A DNA stretch of 64,000 bases from Dugong dugon (GCA_030035585.1 CM057482.1:42513501-42577500), one strand, 5' to 3'; counted from the first letter of the stretch, positions 31,357 through 42,935 are shown. The notes: generated by a model not told the origin, from the sequence alone. Numbers and translations: made by a program.

Positions 31357-31522
31357 AACAAGTTTCCCTGGAGTACATTCTGACTCATGGTGATCCAATA
31401 TGTGTCAGAGTAGAACTGTGCTCCATAGGGTTTTCATTGGTTGATTTTTCAGAAGTAGATCCCCAGGCCTTTCTTTCAAGGCATCTCTGGGTAGACTCAA
31501 ACCTCCAACCTTTTGGTTAGAA
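31357..31522 (-). mobile_element. AfroSINE-like SINE, minus-strand arm of an inverted pair
   Basis: On the minus strand it runs from just inside the head (CTAACCAAAAGGTTGGAGG at about 31522) to the RTE-like end (CCATGAGTCAGAATG at about 31398). The first part of the tRNA head is absent. It is joined directly to a plus-strand SINE piece at 31523. Confidence 0.85.
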
Positions 31523-31624
31523 GAAGAAAAGTAGCCATTGAAAACCCTGTAGAGCCCAGTTGTATTTTGGCATGCCATGCGTTAGACTCAACTAGATGGC
31601 AACAGTGATTTTTTTCTTTTTTTT
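31523..31624 (+). mobile_element. AfroSINE-like SINE, plus-strand arm of an inverted pair
   Basis: GTAGCCATTGAAAACCCTG, AGAGCCCAGTTGTATTTTGG, CAACTAGATGGCAACAG and a T-rich tail give the SINE 3' part in sense, without a head. TTTAATGAATA at 31346-31356 and again at 31625-31635 flanks both arms together. Confidence 0.8.
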
Positions 31625-31635
31625 TTTAATGAATA

Positions 31636-32664
31636 CATAGCATAAATTAATGTACAGAAACCTTTTTTAGGGAAGAGCTAAATGGAGGAGAATAATGACA
31701 TCAGATAGGCCATTCATGACATTTTATAGTCATGATACATACAAGATTTGGAGTTCTAAGTTGATGTTGATAAGACTACAGCTTCGGGTTATACTGGAGC
31801 AGGTTGGGATATGCAGTAGCAGCTCAGGGAGAGGTTCTGGTTTCCTTCAAAGCTTGGGTGTCTTACAGACCCTGGAAACCATGGGTTCTCTGGTACAGTG
31901 GAAAGTTACAGCAGATATTTATGGTTTGCTTACAGGGTGCTGAACAATGTACTAATACACGATCCTCTTTAGGACAGAGATATTGCTTCTTAAGGCCTAA
32001 AAAATGCTCTAGAAAGGATAACTTTACAAATTGCTGGGGGGAAATGGGAATATGGCAATTGTTTAGTTAATTTGATCAAGGAGGTCATCGAAATTGGGGT
32101 CTAAATAGGTTTTTATTTAGATTTTCTTCCTTTTTTTACATCTGGAATGTGAACTTCTCGCGTGAGGACTTAAATCAATGATCCTGGGTGAACTTTTTTA
32201 TGCTGAATTCGGTTCATTTGACTCCCTGTTTGAGGAAGCTTTGAAGTAGAATTGCCTTTAGAAACTGTTGTTGTGGTCTGGCTGTCTTCATTGGCCAAAT
32301 TAACCAATAATGATCAAATGTTTTACTATTTTGATCATAAAATCACAACCCATCTCTTCCTCTCTTTTGTCTCCTCTCTTTCCACTACTTAATGATGTAA
32401 TGAGCAACACATTGTGCTTCATGTTATCATGAAGAATAGGAAAATGAATAAGACATAAACTCAGGAAACTTGGAATGTTTCCAGGAAGAAATGTACATAA
32501 ATGTATAATACCAGGTAGAAAGGATTTTTTTAAAAGGAGGGTGAGAGAAGTGTGCTTGAAGTGGAGAGGGAAGTTTGTTGTTGTTGCTGTTTTTATAAGT
32601 ACAGGCTAAGAGAAGATCTCGTGTATAAGAATTAAACCCCTTGTAACTGCATAAGGCTTTCAGA
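31636..32664. other. Unassigned sequence
   Basis: No gene or named repeat. The overlapping plus frames at 31695-31943 and 31804-32070 have no recognisable family. Confidence 0.45.
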
Positions 32665-32671
32665 TTTGCAA

Positions 32672-32879
32672 GGAGTCCCTGAGTGGTACAAACACTTAAA
32701 GTGTTCAGCTCCTAACTGAAAGGTTGAAAGTTCGAGTCTACCTACAGCCACCTCGGAAGAAATTCCTGGGACTCTACTTCTGAAAAATCAGCCATTGAAA
32801 ACCCTATGGAGCACAGTTCTACTCTTTCACTTAAGGAGTCATCGTGATTCAGAGTTGACTAGTTTAACTCGTTCTCAGT
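32672..32879 (+). mobile_element. AfroSINE-like SINE (about 200 bp type)
   Basis: The head GGAGTCCCTGAGTGGTACAA, the B-box-like GAAAGTTCGAGTCTACC, the middle CAGCCATTGAAAACCCTATG and a diverged RTE-like end are present. TTTGCAA at 32665-32671 and 32880-32886 is the likely target duplication. Confidence 0.9.
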
Positions 32880-32937
32880 TTTGCAAAGCATTTTTGCATT
32901 GGGCGGGGCCTTGAGAAATGGATTGGATATCCATGTG

Positions 32938-33137
32938 GTTGTTAGATGCCCTCAAGTCTATTTTGACTCATAGCAACCCCAAGTAACAGAGTAGAATTGC
33001 CCCATAAGGTTTTCCAGGCTGTAAATTTATGGGAGCAGATTGCCAAGTCCTCCTGCTGTGGAGCTACTGGATGGGTTGGAACTGCCGACCTTTTGGTTAG
33101 CAGCCGAGAACTTAACCATTGTGCCACCAGGGCTCCT
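32938..33137 (-). mobile_element. AfroSINE-like SINE (about 200 bp type)
   Basis: On the minus strand the head is GGAGCCCTGGTGGCACAATG (33137) and the RTE-like end is CTATGAGTCAAAATAGACTT with GAGGGCATCTAACAACC. It is near full length. Its antisense and sense frames are spurious. Confidence 0.92.
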
Positions 33138-33481
33138 TTTAGTGTCAATGGACAAAGTCATTCTAGGCCAGGTGAAGAGCAAGAATGAAAGGTAGGATTT
33201 TACTGCAAAATCAAGAGTTAGGAGTAAGGCTGGAAAAGAAAGTGGATCATCATAGAGGACTTGTATGCGATGCTGTGGTATATAGATATTGTAAAGTGGT
33301 CACTTATGTGTCTCTGAAGAAATAAGACAATAGTTTAGGCAATACAGAATGAATGAGAGAGTTAAACCTTAACACCATGGCACAGGTCTAGGGAAGAGGT
33401 AATAATAGCCGTGTAAGAATCATTTTTAAGAGAATAGGAGTGAAGAACAAAAATTTGCTATAGTGACACCTTCTATATCCA

Positions 33482-33654
33482 AATCAAAACCAAAAACCAA
33501 TCTTGTTGCCATCGAGTTGATTCCGACTCACAGTGACTCTCTAGGACAGAGTAGAACTGCCCCATAGTCTTTCCAAGGAGCAGCAGGTGGATTCAAACTG
33601 TTGACCTTTTGGTTAGCAGTCAAGCTCTTAACCGCTACACAGTCAGGGCCTCCC
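33482..33654 (-). mobile_element. AfroSINE-like SINE (short type)
   Basis: On the minus strand it reads GGAGGCCCTGACTGTGTAG, then GGTCAACAGTTTGAATCC, then GAGTCACTGTGAGTCGGAAT CAACTCGATGGCAAC. CTTCTATATCCA (33470-33481) and CTTCTATGTCCA (33655-33666) form a 12-base duplication with one mismatch. Confidence 0.9.
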
Positions 33655-33666
33655 CTTCTATGTCCA

Positions 33667-33959
33667 GAACTTGCTAATAACAGACTTCAGCTCTCTGAAA
33701 GCAAGAATCTAACGTTAGTGCAATGCAACAGTGTATGTGAATATTCTAAAAATTACTTAGTTTTTTTTTTTTTTGATTTGTTGTGAATCTTCTCATGGTC
33801 TTTCTCAGAACCTAGATGTTTTAGTTTAGATACAACCCTAACCAGTCTGGCAATCCGTTTGCCAGCACAGTAAATTAAAAACAGCAATTTAGGAGGTAGA
33901 GGGAAGGTATAGAAGGACTAGATGATAGTTGACAAACCAAGAAAGAGGCTTGGAAGTTG
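33667..33959. other. Unassigned sequence
   Basis: It contains a T-tract at 33763-33774. No gene. Confidence 0.5.
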
Positions 33960-34632
33960 AAGAGTGACGTTTACTGAGAACCTGTTAGGCTCCAGGTATT
34001 GTGGGAAATCCTTCACACACATCACCTCATTTAATTCTAGTGGGTCTCTTGTCTGCCCAGCATCTGAACCCACTCTTCTTCTGAAGGTATCCCTGTGCTG
34101 TGGGTTTTGGGAGTCAGGGCCCTGCCTCCCACTAAGGATGCTGAAAGGGCATTCTCTTTCCCCAGCTCCCACAGCCGGGTGGCCTTCAAAAGTGTAAGGA
34201 GTAATGCAAAGGCAAAGAGACAATTAGACATTGTTTTGATGTCAGCCTGGACCGTTGTGGCAGGAAGGTCTCATGTGGTTCCCAGTGAGCTCTACCAATG
34301 GAAAGCCTACAGCATGGCTTCTGCTGTCTTCTCTGCCTCTTGGTTCCTGCTCATTTTCCTTGTCTAGTTACCATATTTTCCTTCAATTCTAGGAGTTACC
34401 TGGTATCATTCCAAACATTTATTTTCCACTCTCGTTAGCCAGAGCCCCTCCCTCTCTCTCTCGCTCTCTCTTTTTTTTGCATCTAAGAACTCTGACTAGC
34501 ACAAACGCTCGTAACAACCCTGAAAACAGATTTCATTATGTCCGTTTTTATAGAGAAAGAAAACAGAAATATAGAGATTAAGCAACTTGCCCAATGTCAC
34601 AGAGCTAGAGAGTACCAGAGCTAGTGTTCCAT
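33960..34632 (+). mobile_element. MIR, split by an LTR-like insertion
   Basis: The left half has TTTACTGAGAACCTGTTAGG and CACATCACCTCATTTAATTC (to 34038). The right half has CGTAACAACCCTGAAAACAG and TTAAGCAACTTGCCCAATGT CACAGAGC (34500-34632). Together they make one MIR in sense with about 460 bp inserted. Confidence 0.75.
34039..34499. mobile_element. LTR-like insertion in MIR (family uncertain)
   Basis: The insert starts TGGGTCTCTTGTCTGCCCAG and ends CTCTGACTAGCACA, so it has TG...CA ends and a length of about 461 bp. An ending like 'gaactctgactaatacaa' is common in ERVL-type solo LTRs. No five-base duplication is visible (left flank TCTAG, right flank AACGC), so the call is tentative. The frames within it (33918-34367) are taken as chance. 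Confidence 0.45.
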
Positions 34633-35949
34633 ATAATCAATTATTATTATTTTTGCCTAGGCTATTATGTAAGGGGTGAATAGCCCTAAAACTTTAAAAA
34701 TCCTGGAGCCATCATTATAGTATTTCATACAATAAGCAAATAAGGATTCATTGACCTCAAGGTACTGTTGAATAATACTATCCTTTCTTTTTTTTAAAGA
34801 AAAGATAAAGGTTTGCAATATGATTTTTAAACAACACAAGTAAAACATACTTTGAAATAATTAAACAACAATTGCATTTACAGATGAATTCTTTGGACAC
34901 TTAAAGGTAAATTCTTCAGTTGTCTGGAAAATTCACTTACGCGGAACTTCTTGAAGAAAGAAATGGAAAATTTTCATCTAATTAATAAAAGATAAAAGAG
35001 ATTTCCCAACTCATGCATTTCTTAAGATAGGGGCACTTTGAGGCATGCTAGACCCTTCCCTGAAGCCTGAGCCTGTTGTAGTTAGAGGGTGAGACATTCA
35101 GGGCATTGGCCAAGAAGAGATTTGCAAGCATGGGGCAGAGAGGAGAGAAGGGCCTCCTGTCATTTCCTGCCTCTTCTTCTGGCTGCCCTAAGAGAAGCAT
35201 GGGTGTCATGTTCTTGAAGCCCTCAGATGGTGATTATGACCGATTACACAAGATGCCATGTTCCCTAATCATATCACTTATATTCCTGTGAAAGGCGGTG
35301 ACAAGGGTTTGAAGGGAGAAGATCACAGCTGTCTAACAAAAAAAAAAAAAAATCAATCAGATAAAGCAGGCAATGTTTGCAGCCTCAAGATCACACACCA
35401 GCCTGGAAAGGAAGCTTGGCGGGGTGGAGTTTCTCACTGTCTCTCACCCAGCTTAACCCCCACCCATTTGCTTGTATCCAGAACCTGTTAGCTGCATAAT
35501 GGTGGAAGTTATGCAGGTGTGGGCTGTACAGCCAGGTTTATTTATTAGCTGGTGCTCGCTGTTCTGTGAAGTGAACATTGTCACTCTGGTAAATTTGGAC
35601 CTTGTCACTGCCAGAATCCAAACAGCTCTTGTGAATAAAAGAAAAGATTGATTCACGAACACTCCCTCCCCTTCCTCCCTCCCCGATCTTCTGTGAAGCT
35701 CTAAGCTTAAGACTCTACCTCTCTATTCTGGCACTCCGTTTTTAATCCATCTTCAAAGAGAAAGCCAACTGTCTTGAATTAAACACAAGACAGTTTTTGA
35801 AGTCATGTGTGATGAAAGTGATTAAATAATTAATTCAAACAAAGGTGACTTTTGAGTCAGGTTGGAGGTCAGGAAAAAAGAAGTCTTGATTTAAACAGCA
35901 TGCTATGGAAAAAAAATTAATATGCTATGAAATTACCATGCTGGAGACT
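34633..35949. other. Unassigned sequence, partly conserved-looking
   Basis: 34640-34790 and 35700-35900 are AT-rich without repeat signatures. An A-tract lies at 35338-35352. No gene was recognised. Confidence 0.4.
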
Positions 35950-36605
35950 GTTAACCCGTCTCCCTTGCTTCCTCAGCTTCAGGCACATTGACCTCTTGCT
36001 GTTCCTTGAACAGACCGAGGCTATTTTTTTCCTGTCTCAGAGACTTTGGAGTCTCTCTTTCCTTTGTTGGAGGGCTTGTCTCCTTGATGTTTATCTGGCC
36101 TCTCTTTTCAGGCATGGAGGTCTCTTCTCAATCATACACTCCCCAAAGATGTATTCCCTGACCACTCTGTCCATAATAGTGCCCCCCACCTTTGCTCTCT
36201 AGCCCTACTTTCTTCTTAGGGCACTATGGAAGGTCCCCCTGTGACACAAATGATTTTTGCTCAACTGCTAACTTAAGGTTGGTGGTTCGACCCCACCTAG
36301 TCACACCGCAGAAGAAAAACCTGGGGATCTGCTTCAATTAAGATTACAGCCAAGAAAACCCTATGGAACACAGTTCTACTCTGTAATACATGTGGCCTCC
36401 ATGGCAGTGAGTTCACAGCACCTATTACTGCCTGACCTTCTGTCATATACTAATTTTTTGTTTTATTGTCAGTTTCTCCCACCAAAACCTAAGCTCCATG
36501 AAGACCCGGCATTTTATCTGTTTTGTTCCCAGCACCTAGAAGAGAGCCAGGCTCAGAGTACACAGCAATAAACAGTTGTTCCATGAATGAATGAATAAAC
36601 TCCAG
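35950..36605 (+). mobile_element. L2 LINE 3' end, split by a SINE
   Basis: CACATTGACCTCTTGCTGTT CC, CTTTTCAGGCATGGAGGTCT, TTCCCTGACCACTCTGTCC (35950-36230) and TTTCTCCCACCAAAACCTAA, GCTCCATGAAGACCC, TTCCATGAATGAATGAATAA (36426-36605) follow the L2 3' end in sense. A plus-strand SINE interrupts it. Confidence 0.82.
36231..36425 (+). mobile_element. AfroSINE-like SINE (about 200 bp type), diverged
   Basis: GTCCCCCTGTGACACAAATG, GGTTGGTGGTTCGACCCC, GAAAACCCTATGGAACACAG and CATGTGGCCTCCATGGCAGT match the long subfamily from head to tail with many differences. It is an older copy. Confidence 0.85.
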
Positions 36606-36665
36606 AGTATAAATGAGTCAACACTTCCTAAGGTCAAAATTGGCTCTGAGAATACTTAAGACAAT

Positions 36666-36825
36666 GGAAGCCCTGGTGGAGCAGTGGTTAAGTGTTTGGT
36701 TGCTAACCAAGAAGGTCAGCAGTTTGAATCCATCAGCCTCTCCTTGGAAACCCTATAGGACAGTTCTACTCCATCCTATAGGGTCTTTATGAGTCGGAAT
36801 TGACTCAACGGCATTGCGTTTGGAC
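36666..36825 (+). mobile_element. AfroSINE-like SINE (short type)
   Basis: GGAAGCCCTGGTGGAGCAGT, GGTTGCTAACCAAGAAGGTC, TCCTTGGAAACCCTATAGGA and GAGTCGGAATTGACTCAACG give a near full-length short-type copy. Confidence 0.92.
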
Positions 36826-37850
36826 ACACTTCTAAGATACAAAACTCACCCCTTAGAAATTTAAATTTAGATTTATGTACAAACTGTGAATTCTTAAAAA
36901 CAAACAATTTAAAAGCAAAACTAATGTATCCAACTGGCTTCTTTCCTCCCTTTAAAACAAATCATTGGTCTTTTGAGATTCCTTCTTCAAAGAGTCAAGA
37001 AATGTTTAAGAGAAGGCATGCATGACTTCCATTTGGTGATGAAATATATCCAAAGAGGAGTATGCCTTCCCTGTGTGCTTTGCTGTGTGAGTATATCTGG
37101 TTTATAGCAAGTCATTCGAAGTAGACAGGCCTTGAGACAGTATTGTGAGTATAAGAGACAGTCAATCTAATGGAGAAAAAATTATGCATGTGAGCCTGGC
37201 TTTATCCAGATGTCTGGATGCACTGGATACAATTGTTTGGTAAGTCCTTGACCCTTCACTTGTCCAAAGTCGCAAGTGTATAAGTGGGTTTGTACTGGTA
37301 ATTATTTTGAATGTCTCAATACTCTTTTCTAATCTCTGCTATCTCTAGACAACCTGTTAGATGTTTTCCAAGGGCCCAATCCAGATGATAAAACTTACAG
37401 TCCCAGATTTCTCTTAAATCAGATATTCTGATCAGTTAGATAATGCCGAGTTACAGAGCAAGAGAACATTCCTTCTTCCCTTAATGAAGTCATCCAAGTG
37501 ATATTTTATTCATGACATTAAACAGTAGAACAAGCACAGAAAAGCATAGATAAAACAGCAGTTATTTATATGCAGAAATTATCTGCTCAAAGAAAAACGA
37601 AAATATAGCACAATTGGATATTTTAAAGCCACTGTCATAATGTGGGTGGGCATGAGTGCAAGACATTCTGGGCCAACAGGAGGGGGAAGTTTAGACCAGG
37701 CAAAAAAAAAATCTAGGTGTGAGTAGAGAGGTTTCACTATAGAGGAGGTTAGAGTCAGAGCAGAAGAAAAAGAAGAAAAGTCTAGCATTGTTGTCATGGC
37801 CTATGAGGGAGAATGGGAAGCAGTCCATAGGGATAGCCCTGGCCATCAGA
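36826..37850. other. Unassigned sequence
   Basis: No gene or named repeat. Confidence 0.5.
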
Positions 37851-38055
37851 GTACCAATCGCTGTCAACTCAGTTTTGACTCTTGGCAACCCCATGTGCGT
37901 CAGAGTAGAACTGTGCTCCTTAGAGTTTTCAACAGCTAATTTTTCAGAAGTAGCTCACCAGATCTTTCTTCCAAGATACCTCTGGGTGGATTCGAACCTC
38001 CAACCTTTTGGTTAGCAGTGGAACACGTTAACCACTTGTACCACCCAGGGACTCC
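37851..38055 (-). mobile_element. AfroSINE-like SINE (about 200 bp type)
   Basis: On the minus strand the head is GGAGTCCCTGGGTGGTACAA, followed by GGTTGGAGGTTCGAATCCA and AAAACTCTAAGGAGCACAGT, ending ACTGAGTTGACAGCGATTGG. It is near full length. Confidence 0.92.
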
Positions 38056-38297
38056 AACCCTCAGAATAGAAGTGAGGAAAACAGGCTTGGAATTAGAGCC
38101 CCAGGTACCAGGAGGATGTTGGGGACGAGGCTCTCATTCAATGGACACCTGAAGAGCAAATCAAGGAAACCGAGACTAGAAGTTAGTCACATCAATACAA
38201 TCAGCAAGAGGAGAGGTTGGAAAGTGTGACCATGTCTGGCTCATAGAAACCTTCGGTTCTGGACAGCAGGATAATTTTAGATAGTATTAGCTGTCAA

Positions 38298-38451
38298 ACC
38301 TGTTGCTGTCGAGTGAACGCTGACTTACAGTCACCCTATAGGACAGAGTAGAACTGCCCCATAGGTTTTCCAAGGAGTGGCTGGTAGATTCGAACTGTCG
38401 ACCTTTCAATTTGCCACTGAGCTCTTAACCACTGTGCCACCAGGGCTCCAA
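38298..38451 (-). mobile_element. AfroSINE-like SINE (short type) with 10-bp target duplication
   Basis: On the minus strand it reads GGAGCCCTGGTGGCACAGTG, GGTCGACAGTTCGAATC and AACCTATGGGGCAGTTCTAC, with the RTE-like end and GCAACAGG. TAGCTGTCAA is exact at 38288-38297 and 38452-38461, so the limits are precise. Confidence 0.95.
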
Positions 38452-38479
38452 TAGCTGTCAAGGCCCCTATACGTCAAAG

Positions 38480-39480
38480 CGAAGGTGATATTGTATACAT
38501 TAACTCTATTAATCAAAATAGACTGTTTAAATTGGATCCAGAGGTAATTATTTCCTACAATGTCTTGAAATTTTCAGTAAACATTTGTGATTGTTTTTTG
38601 TGTAGGACAACATATAATAATTAAATAATTAGGGTTAGGCATTGTGCCATGGCTACAGCTAGAAACACAATTAAAAGAATAACGAAAAATTTCAAGGCCA
38701 ATGGATAAGCTTCATTTTTAAGTCTTCTGTCTTCAGGTCTTCAGGAGAATTTCAAATGAAAACAGCGAGGTTGGAAGAAATTGAACGAATGTTATGATAT
38801 ATAGACACGTAATTGCTCTCAATGTAAGTAATGTGGCTTTGCCGAATAAAATAAGATGATTGCTTCGGGTTTTCCAAAACCCTCTAAAACTGCTTCTATA
38901 CCACATGTAACCACATGTGGTATAAATAAAATGTGAGTCAAAGGAATGAGGAAAGATAAACATATAATTAAAAACAGCTCGGTAGATACTTGGGCTCATT
39001 CATTTTCAGTGATGGCATCTGCAGTTTATGGAGCGGCTATAGACCCACAATATATCGGTGTTGCCTACATGCCATAAAACACATCAGTGCAGCGTGGGAC
39101 CAAATTATTATACACAGACAATAAATCCATCCCATTAACAGGATAAATATGATAACTGTTGATAATGTCGGAAAGTGGCAGAATGTGTTCACTAAGTAAA
39201 TAGTTATGCTTTCTTAAGAAACAAAAATTACTTCGGCTTTCAGTGCAGCCCATGACTTGGGCTCTGTAATCTTTAGTTTGAATTGAAAGAGAGATTGTGG
39301 CCTTGAAAGCATTTATGCTGATTATTGTTTGTGAGTCTAATAAAAGGTATCGGTCCAACCATTTATTTGTGAAAAGGAAATCTTCATATGTTGAAGGTCA
39401 GTTTTAGTTGAAATAATATAATAAGCAAAAGTCAAGGTTCCTTTGCCGTTAAAATTGCTCATGGAGCAAATCTTTGGTAT
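38480..39480. promoter_or_regulatory. Possible conserved noncoding region
   Basis: A kilobase without any recognisable repeat in an otherwise repeat-dense stretch. It keeps scattered CpGs (TATACGTC, AACGAAAA, GACACGTAA, TTGCCGAAT, TATCGGTC) and is rich in TAAT/ATTA cores and E-box-like sites, including a perfect 12-bp inverted repeat at 38897-38924. The frames on the minus strand (38733-38999, 39065-39358) have no family. The call is inference from texture. Confidence 0.3.
38897..38924. repeat. Perfect 12-bp inverted repeat with E-box-like arms
   Basis: TATACCACATGT (38897-38908), spacer AACC, ACATGTGGTATA (38913-38924). Each arm holds CACATG or CATGTG. Confidence 0.95.
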
Positions 39481-40044
39481 TCTACCCTTAACCTTGAATC
39501 CTGCCCCGTATGTTTTAAGAAAAATAGTAAATGCATGTCACAATAAGATGACAGAGTCACTATGGCTTTGATTTTTTTTTCTGGAGGAAACAGATGAAAA
39601 TTTCTTCTCTGACATTATTCAATGAAATAGTTTGATAAAAGATACCTGAACATGGATTGAGAGCTAGCTTTTCATCAACCAAAGTCTCATTTTCTCCTCT
39701 AAGATATGTAACTTTTTTTTTTCAGTTTGGTTAACAGCAGGGGCTACACTTGGTAAGTGTTCTGGGATAGATACATATTGTTGGACAAACTCATTTCATA
39801 TGTTATTGCTGTGCAAAAATATGTAGGTATCATATTCTTCTGGGTGCAAAGTTAATTGCCTGTTATACTGTACAGGAGAAGGAAGCAAACAAGTAGACAA
39901 AAAAATATCAAAATCTTATCTTATTTTTGATAGTAGGCACATTATCCCTCAAGGATATAAAGGTTTAATTCAAATTGTATGTGAGTGTGCGCACGTGTGT
40001 GTGCACATGTGTGTATAATTTCTCTCTTGGAAGACTATCAACTT
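39481..40044. other. Unassigned sequence ending in a TG tract
   Basis: No gene. An alternating purine-pyrimidine run (39985-40017, including GTGTGCGCACGTGTGTGTGC) lies next to the 3' end of the old L1. Confidence 0.5.
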
Positions 40045-40448
40045 TGAGATATAATTTCTATATAATAAAATTCATCAATTTTTAAGAGATAATTTGAGGA
40101 GTTTTAACAAACACATAAAGTCATGTAACCGCCACCACAATCACGATGTAGAAGAGCAAATTTTCCCTCATGCTCCAATGCCTTTAATCTCCTCTTCTAG
40201 CCTGTGGCAATCACTGATATTTTTTTCTGTACTATAGGTTTCCCTTTTCTGGAGTTTCTTACAAATGGAGTAATACATTATATCATCTTTTGTGCATGAC
40301 TTTTCAGTCAGCATAATGCTTTTGAGATTATTCTGTGATATTGCATGTATCAATAATGTTTTTCTTTTTTATTGCTAATGTTCCATTGTATGGATGAACC
40401 TCAGATTATTTATTCATTAACCAATTTATGGATACTTGTATTGTTTCC

Positions 40449-40613
40449 GGAGCCCTGATGGCACAGTGGTTAAGAGCTTGGCTGCTAACCAAAAGGTGGG
40501 TAGTTTGAATCTACCAAGCCACTCCTTGGAAACCCTATGGGGCAGTTCTACTCTATCCTATAGGGTTGCTATGAGTCAGAATCAACTCGACAGCAATGAG
40601 TTTGGTTGGGTTT
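40449..40613 (+). mobile_element. AfroSINE-like SINE (short type) in old L1
   Basis: GGAGCCCTGATGGCACAGTG, GGCTGCTAACCAAAAGGTGG, TTGGAAACCCTATGGGGCAG and TCAGAATCAACTCGACAGCA are present. TGTATTGTTTCC (40437-40448) and TGTATCGTTTCC (40614-40625) give a 12-base duplication with one mismatch. Confidence 0.95.
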
Positions 40614-42935
40614 TGTATCGTTTCCAGTTTTTGGCTACTACATAGGAAACTTCTTTGAACATTTGAATACTAGTACTTGTGTGGAAATATGTTTTCCTTT
40701 CCTTTGAGCAAATACCTAAAAGTGTGATTGCTCTTTCTCAAAGTGGCTGGGTTATTTTATGCTTCAGCAGCAACATATGATGCTTTGTGTTATTCCACAT
40801 CCCTATCAACACTTGGTATTGTTACTGTTTTTAATTTAGCCATTCTAATGGCCATGTAGTGGTATGTGGTTTTAGTTTTAATTTGCATTTCCCTTATGAT
40901 TAATAATGAACATCTTCTCATCTTATTTGCTTATTTGCCATTCACATATCTTCTTTAGTGAAGGGTCTGTTCAAATCTTTTGCATATTTTTTAATCAAAT
41001 TTTCTGTTTTATTATTATTGAGTTGCAAATGTTCTGAATATATTTTGGATAAAAGTTTTTTTTCAGGTATAGATTTTGAAAATATTTCTCCCTAGATTGT
41101 AGCTTACATTTTCAGTTTTTCAAAATAGAGTATTTTGAAGAAAAATATTAAAAAAAATTTGATGAGATCTAATTTATAATTTTTTCTTTAATAGTTCATG
41201 TCTTTGTCCTATCCAGAAAATTTAGCCCAAGCAAATATCATAAAGATTTCCTGTTACATTTTCTTCTGGAAGTTTTACAGTTTTAGCAATTACATACAGG
41301 TCCACTATGATCTATTTTGAGTTAATTTTTGACTATGATATGAGGTATTTATTGAAGGCCATTTTTTACATATGGCTGTCCAGTTATTCCAGTGCCATTT
41401 GTTGACAAGGTTATTCTTGTCCTATTGAATTGCCTTGGTATCTTTATCGAGAAATAATTGTTATATATATCTGGGCCTGTTTCTGGACATTCAGTTCTAT
41501 TCTATTGAACTATTTGTCTCATCTAATACAAATAGCACACTGTTTTGATTATTGTAGCTTTATAGTAAGTCTTGAGAAAAGATGGTGTAAGTTTTCCATA
41601 TGTGTTCCTCTTTTTCAAAATAGTCTTGGATACTCTCGATCATTTGAATTTCCACATAAATTTCAGAATAATTGGTCAGTTTCTACAAACATGAGAGTTT
41701 GTATTTTGATTGGAATTGCATTGAATCTATATGTCAACTTAAGAAGAATTGATATTTTAACAACATTGAATCCATAAATATGCCGTACTATTTCCTTTAT
41801 TTAGGTATTCTTTAATTTATCTCAGTAATGTTTCGTCCATATTTTGTTAAATTTATCCCAGAATATTTTATGTTTTTATGCAAATGGTACATCTTTAATA
41901 TTTCAGTTTTCGGTTATTTATTGATAGTATATGAAAATACAATTGATTTTTGTCTATTGACCTTGTAGCCTATAACTTTGTGAAATTGACTATTAATTCT
42001 AGCTGCTTTTTAATAGATTTCTTAGAATATTCCACATAGATGACCATGTTGTCTGTGAATAAAAATGGTTCGTGTCTTCCTTTCTACTCTATATGCCTAT
42101 TTTTTTCTTGTCTTACTGCACTAGCTAGACTTTCTACTAGATGTTAATTAGGAGTGGTAAGAGTGGATATCCAGGATCATTGCTGTTCTGAGTGGGAAAG
42201 CATTTGGTCTTTCACCACTAAGTATGGTGTTAACTATAGGTTTCATATGTTTGCTTGTTTGTTTTCTTGTAGATGCCCTATATCACGTTGAGGACGTTTC
42301 CTGAATGATGAATGCATGAATAGATGTGGCATATTGTCAGATACTTTTTTGGCATCTCTTGAGATGATCACATGTGTTTTCTTTCTTGGTCTGTTTATAC
42401 GGTGAATTACATTAATTGATTTTCAAATATTCAACCAACTTTGCATTACTGGGATAAACCTCACTTGCTCATGATGTAACATCATTTTAATATATTTCTG
42501 GATATTATTCCTTAAAAATTTGTTGATGACTTTGTGTCTATGTTTGCAAGGTATACTGGTATTCAAGTCTCTTTTCCTATAATGTTTTTGTCTGGATTTT
42601 ATAATGTGGCCAAAACCAGGGTAATGATGGTCTTGTAAAATGAATTGAGAAGTTTCCTTTTTCTTTATTTTCTAGAAGGGTTTGTATAGAGTTGGTATTA
42701 TTTATTCCTTAAAAGTTTGATTGAATTCAGTAGTCAAACCATTTAGCTCTGGATTTTTCTTTGTGGGAAGTTTTTTTTTAACCATGAACTCGAAATTTAA
42801 ACTAGACATGGGGCTATTTGATATTGCCTAATTCTTCTTGAATGAGTTTTAGTAGTTTGTGTCTTTCAAAAAATTTGTCCATATCATCTAAGTTGTTGAA
42901 TACATTAGCATTATAGTGTTTATAATATTCTCTAA

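Noticed and set aside
34039..34499. Confident naming of the MIR-splitting insert as a specific LTR family
   Set aside because: It has TG...CA ends but no visible five-base duplication, and I could not match a family with certainty.
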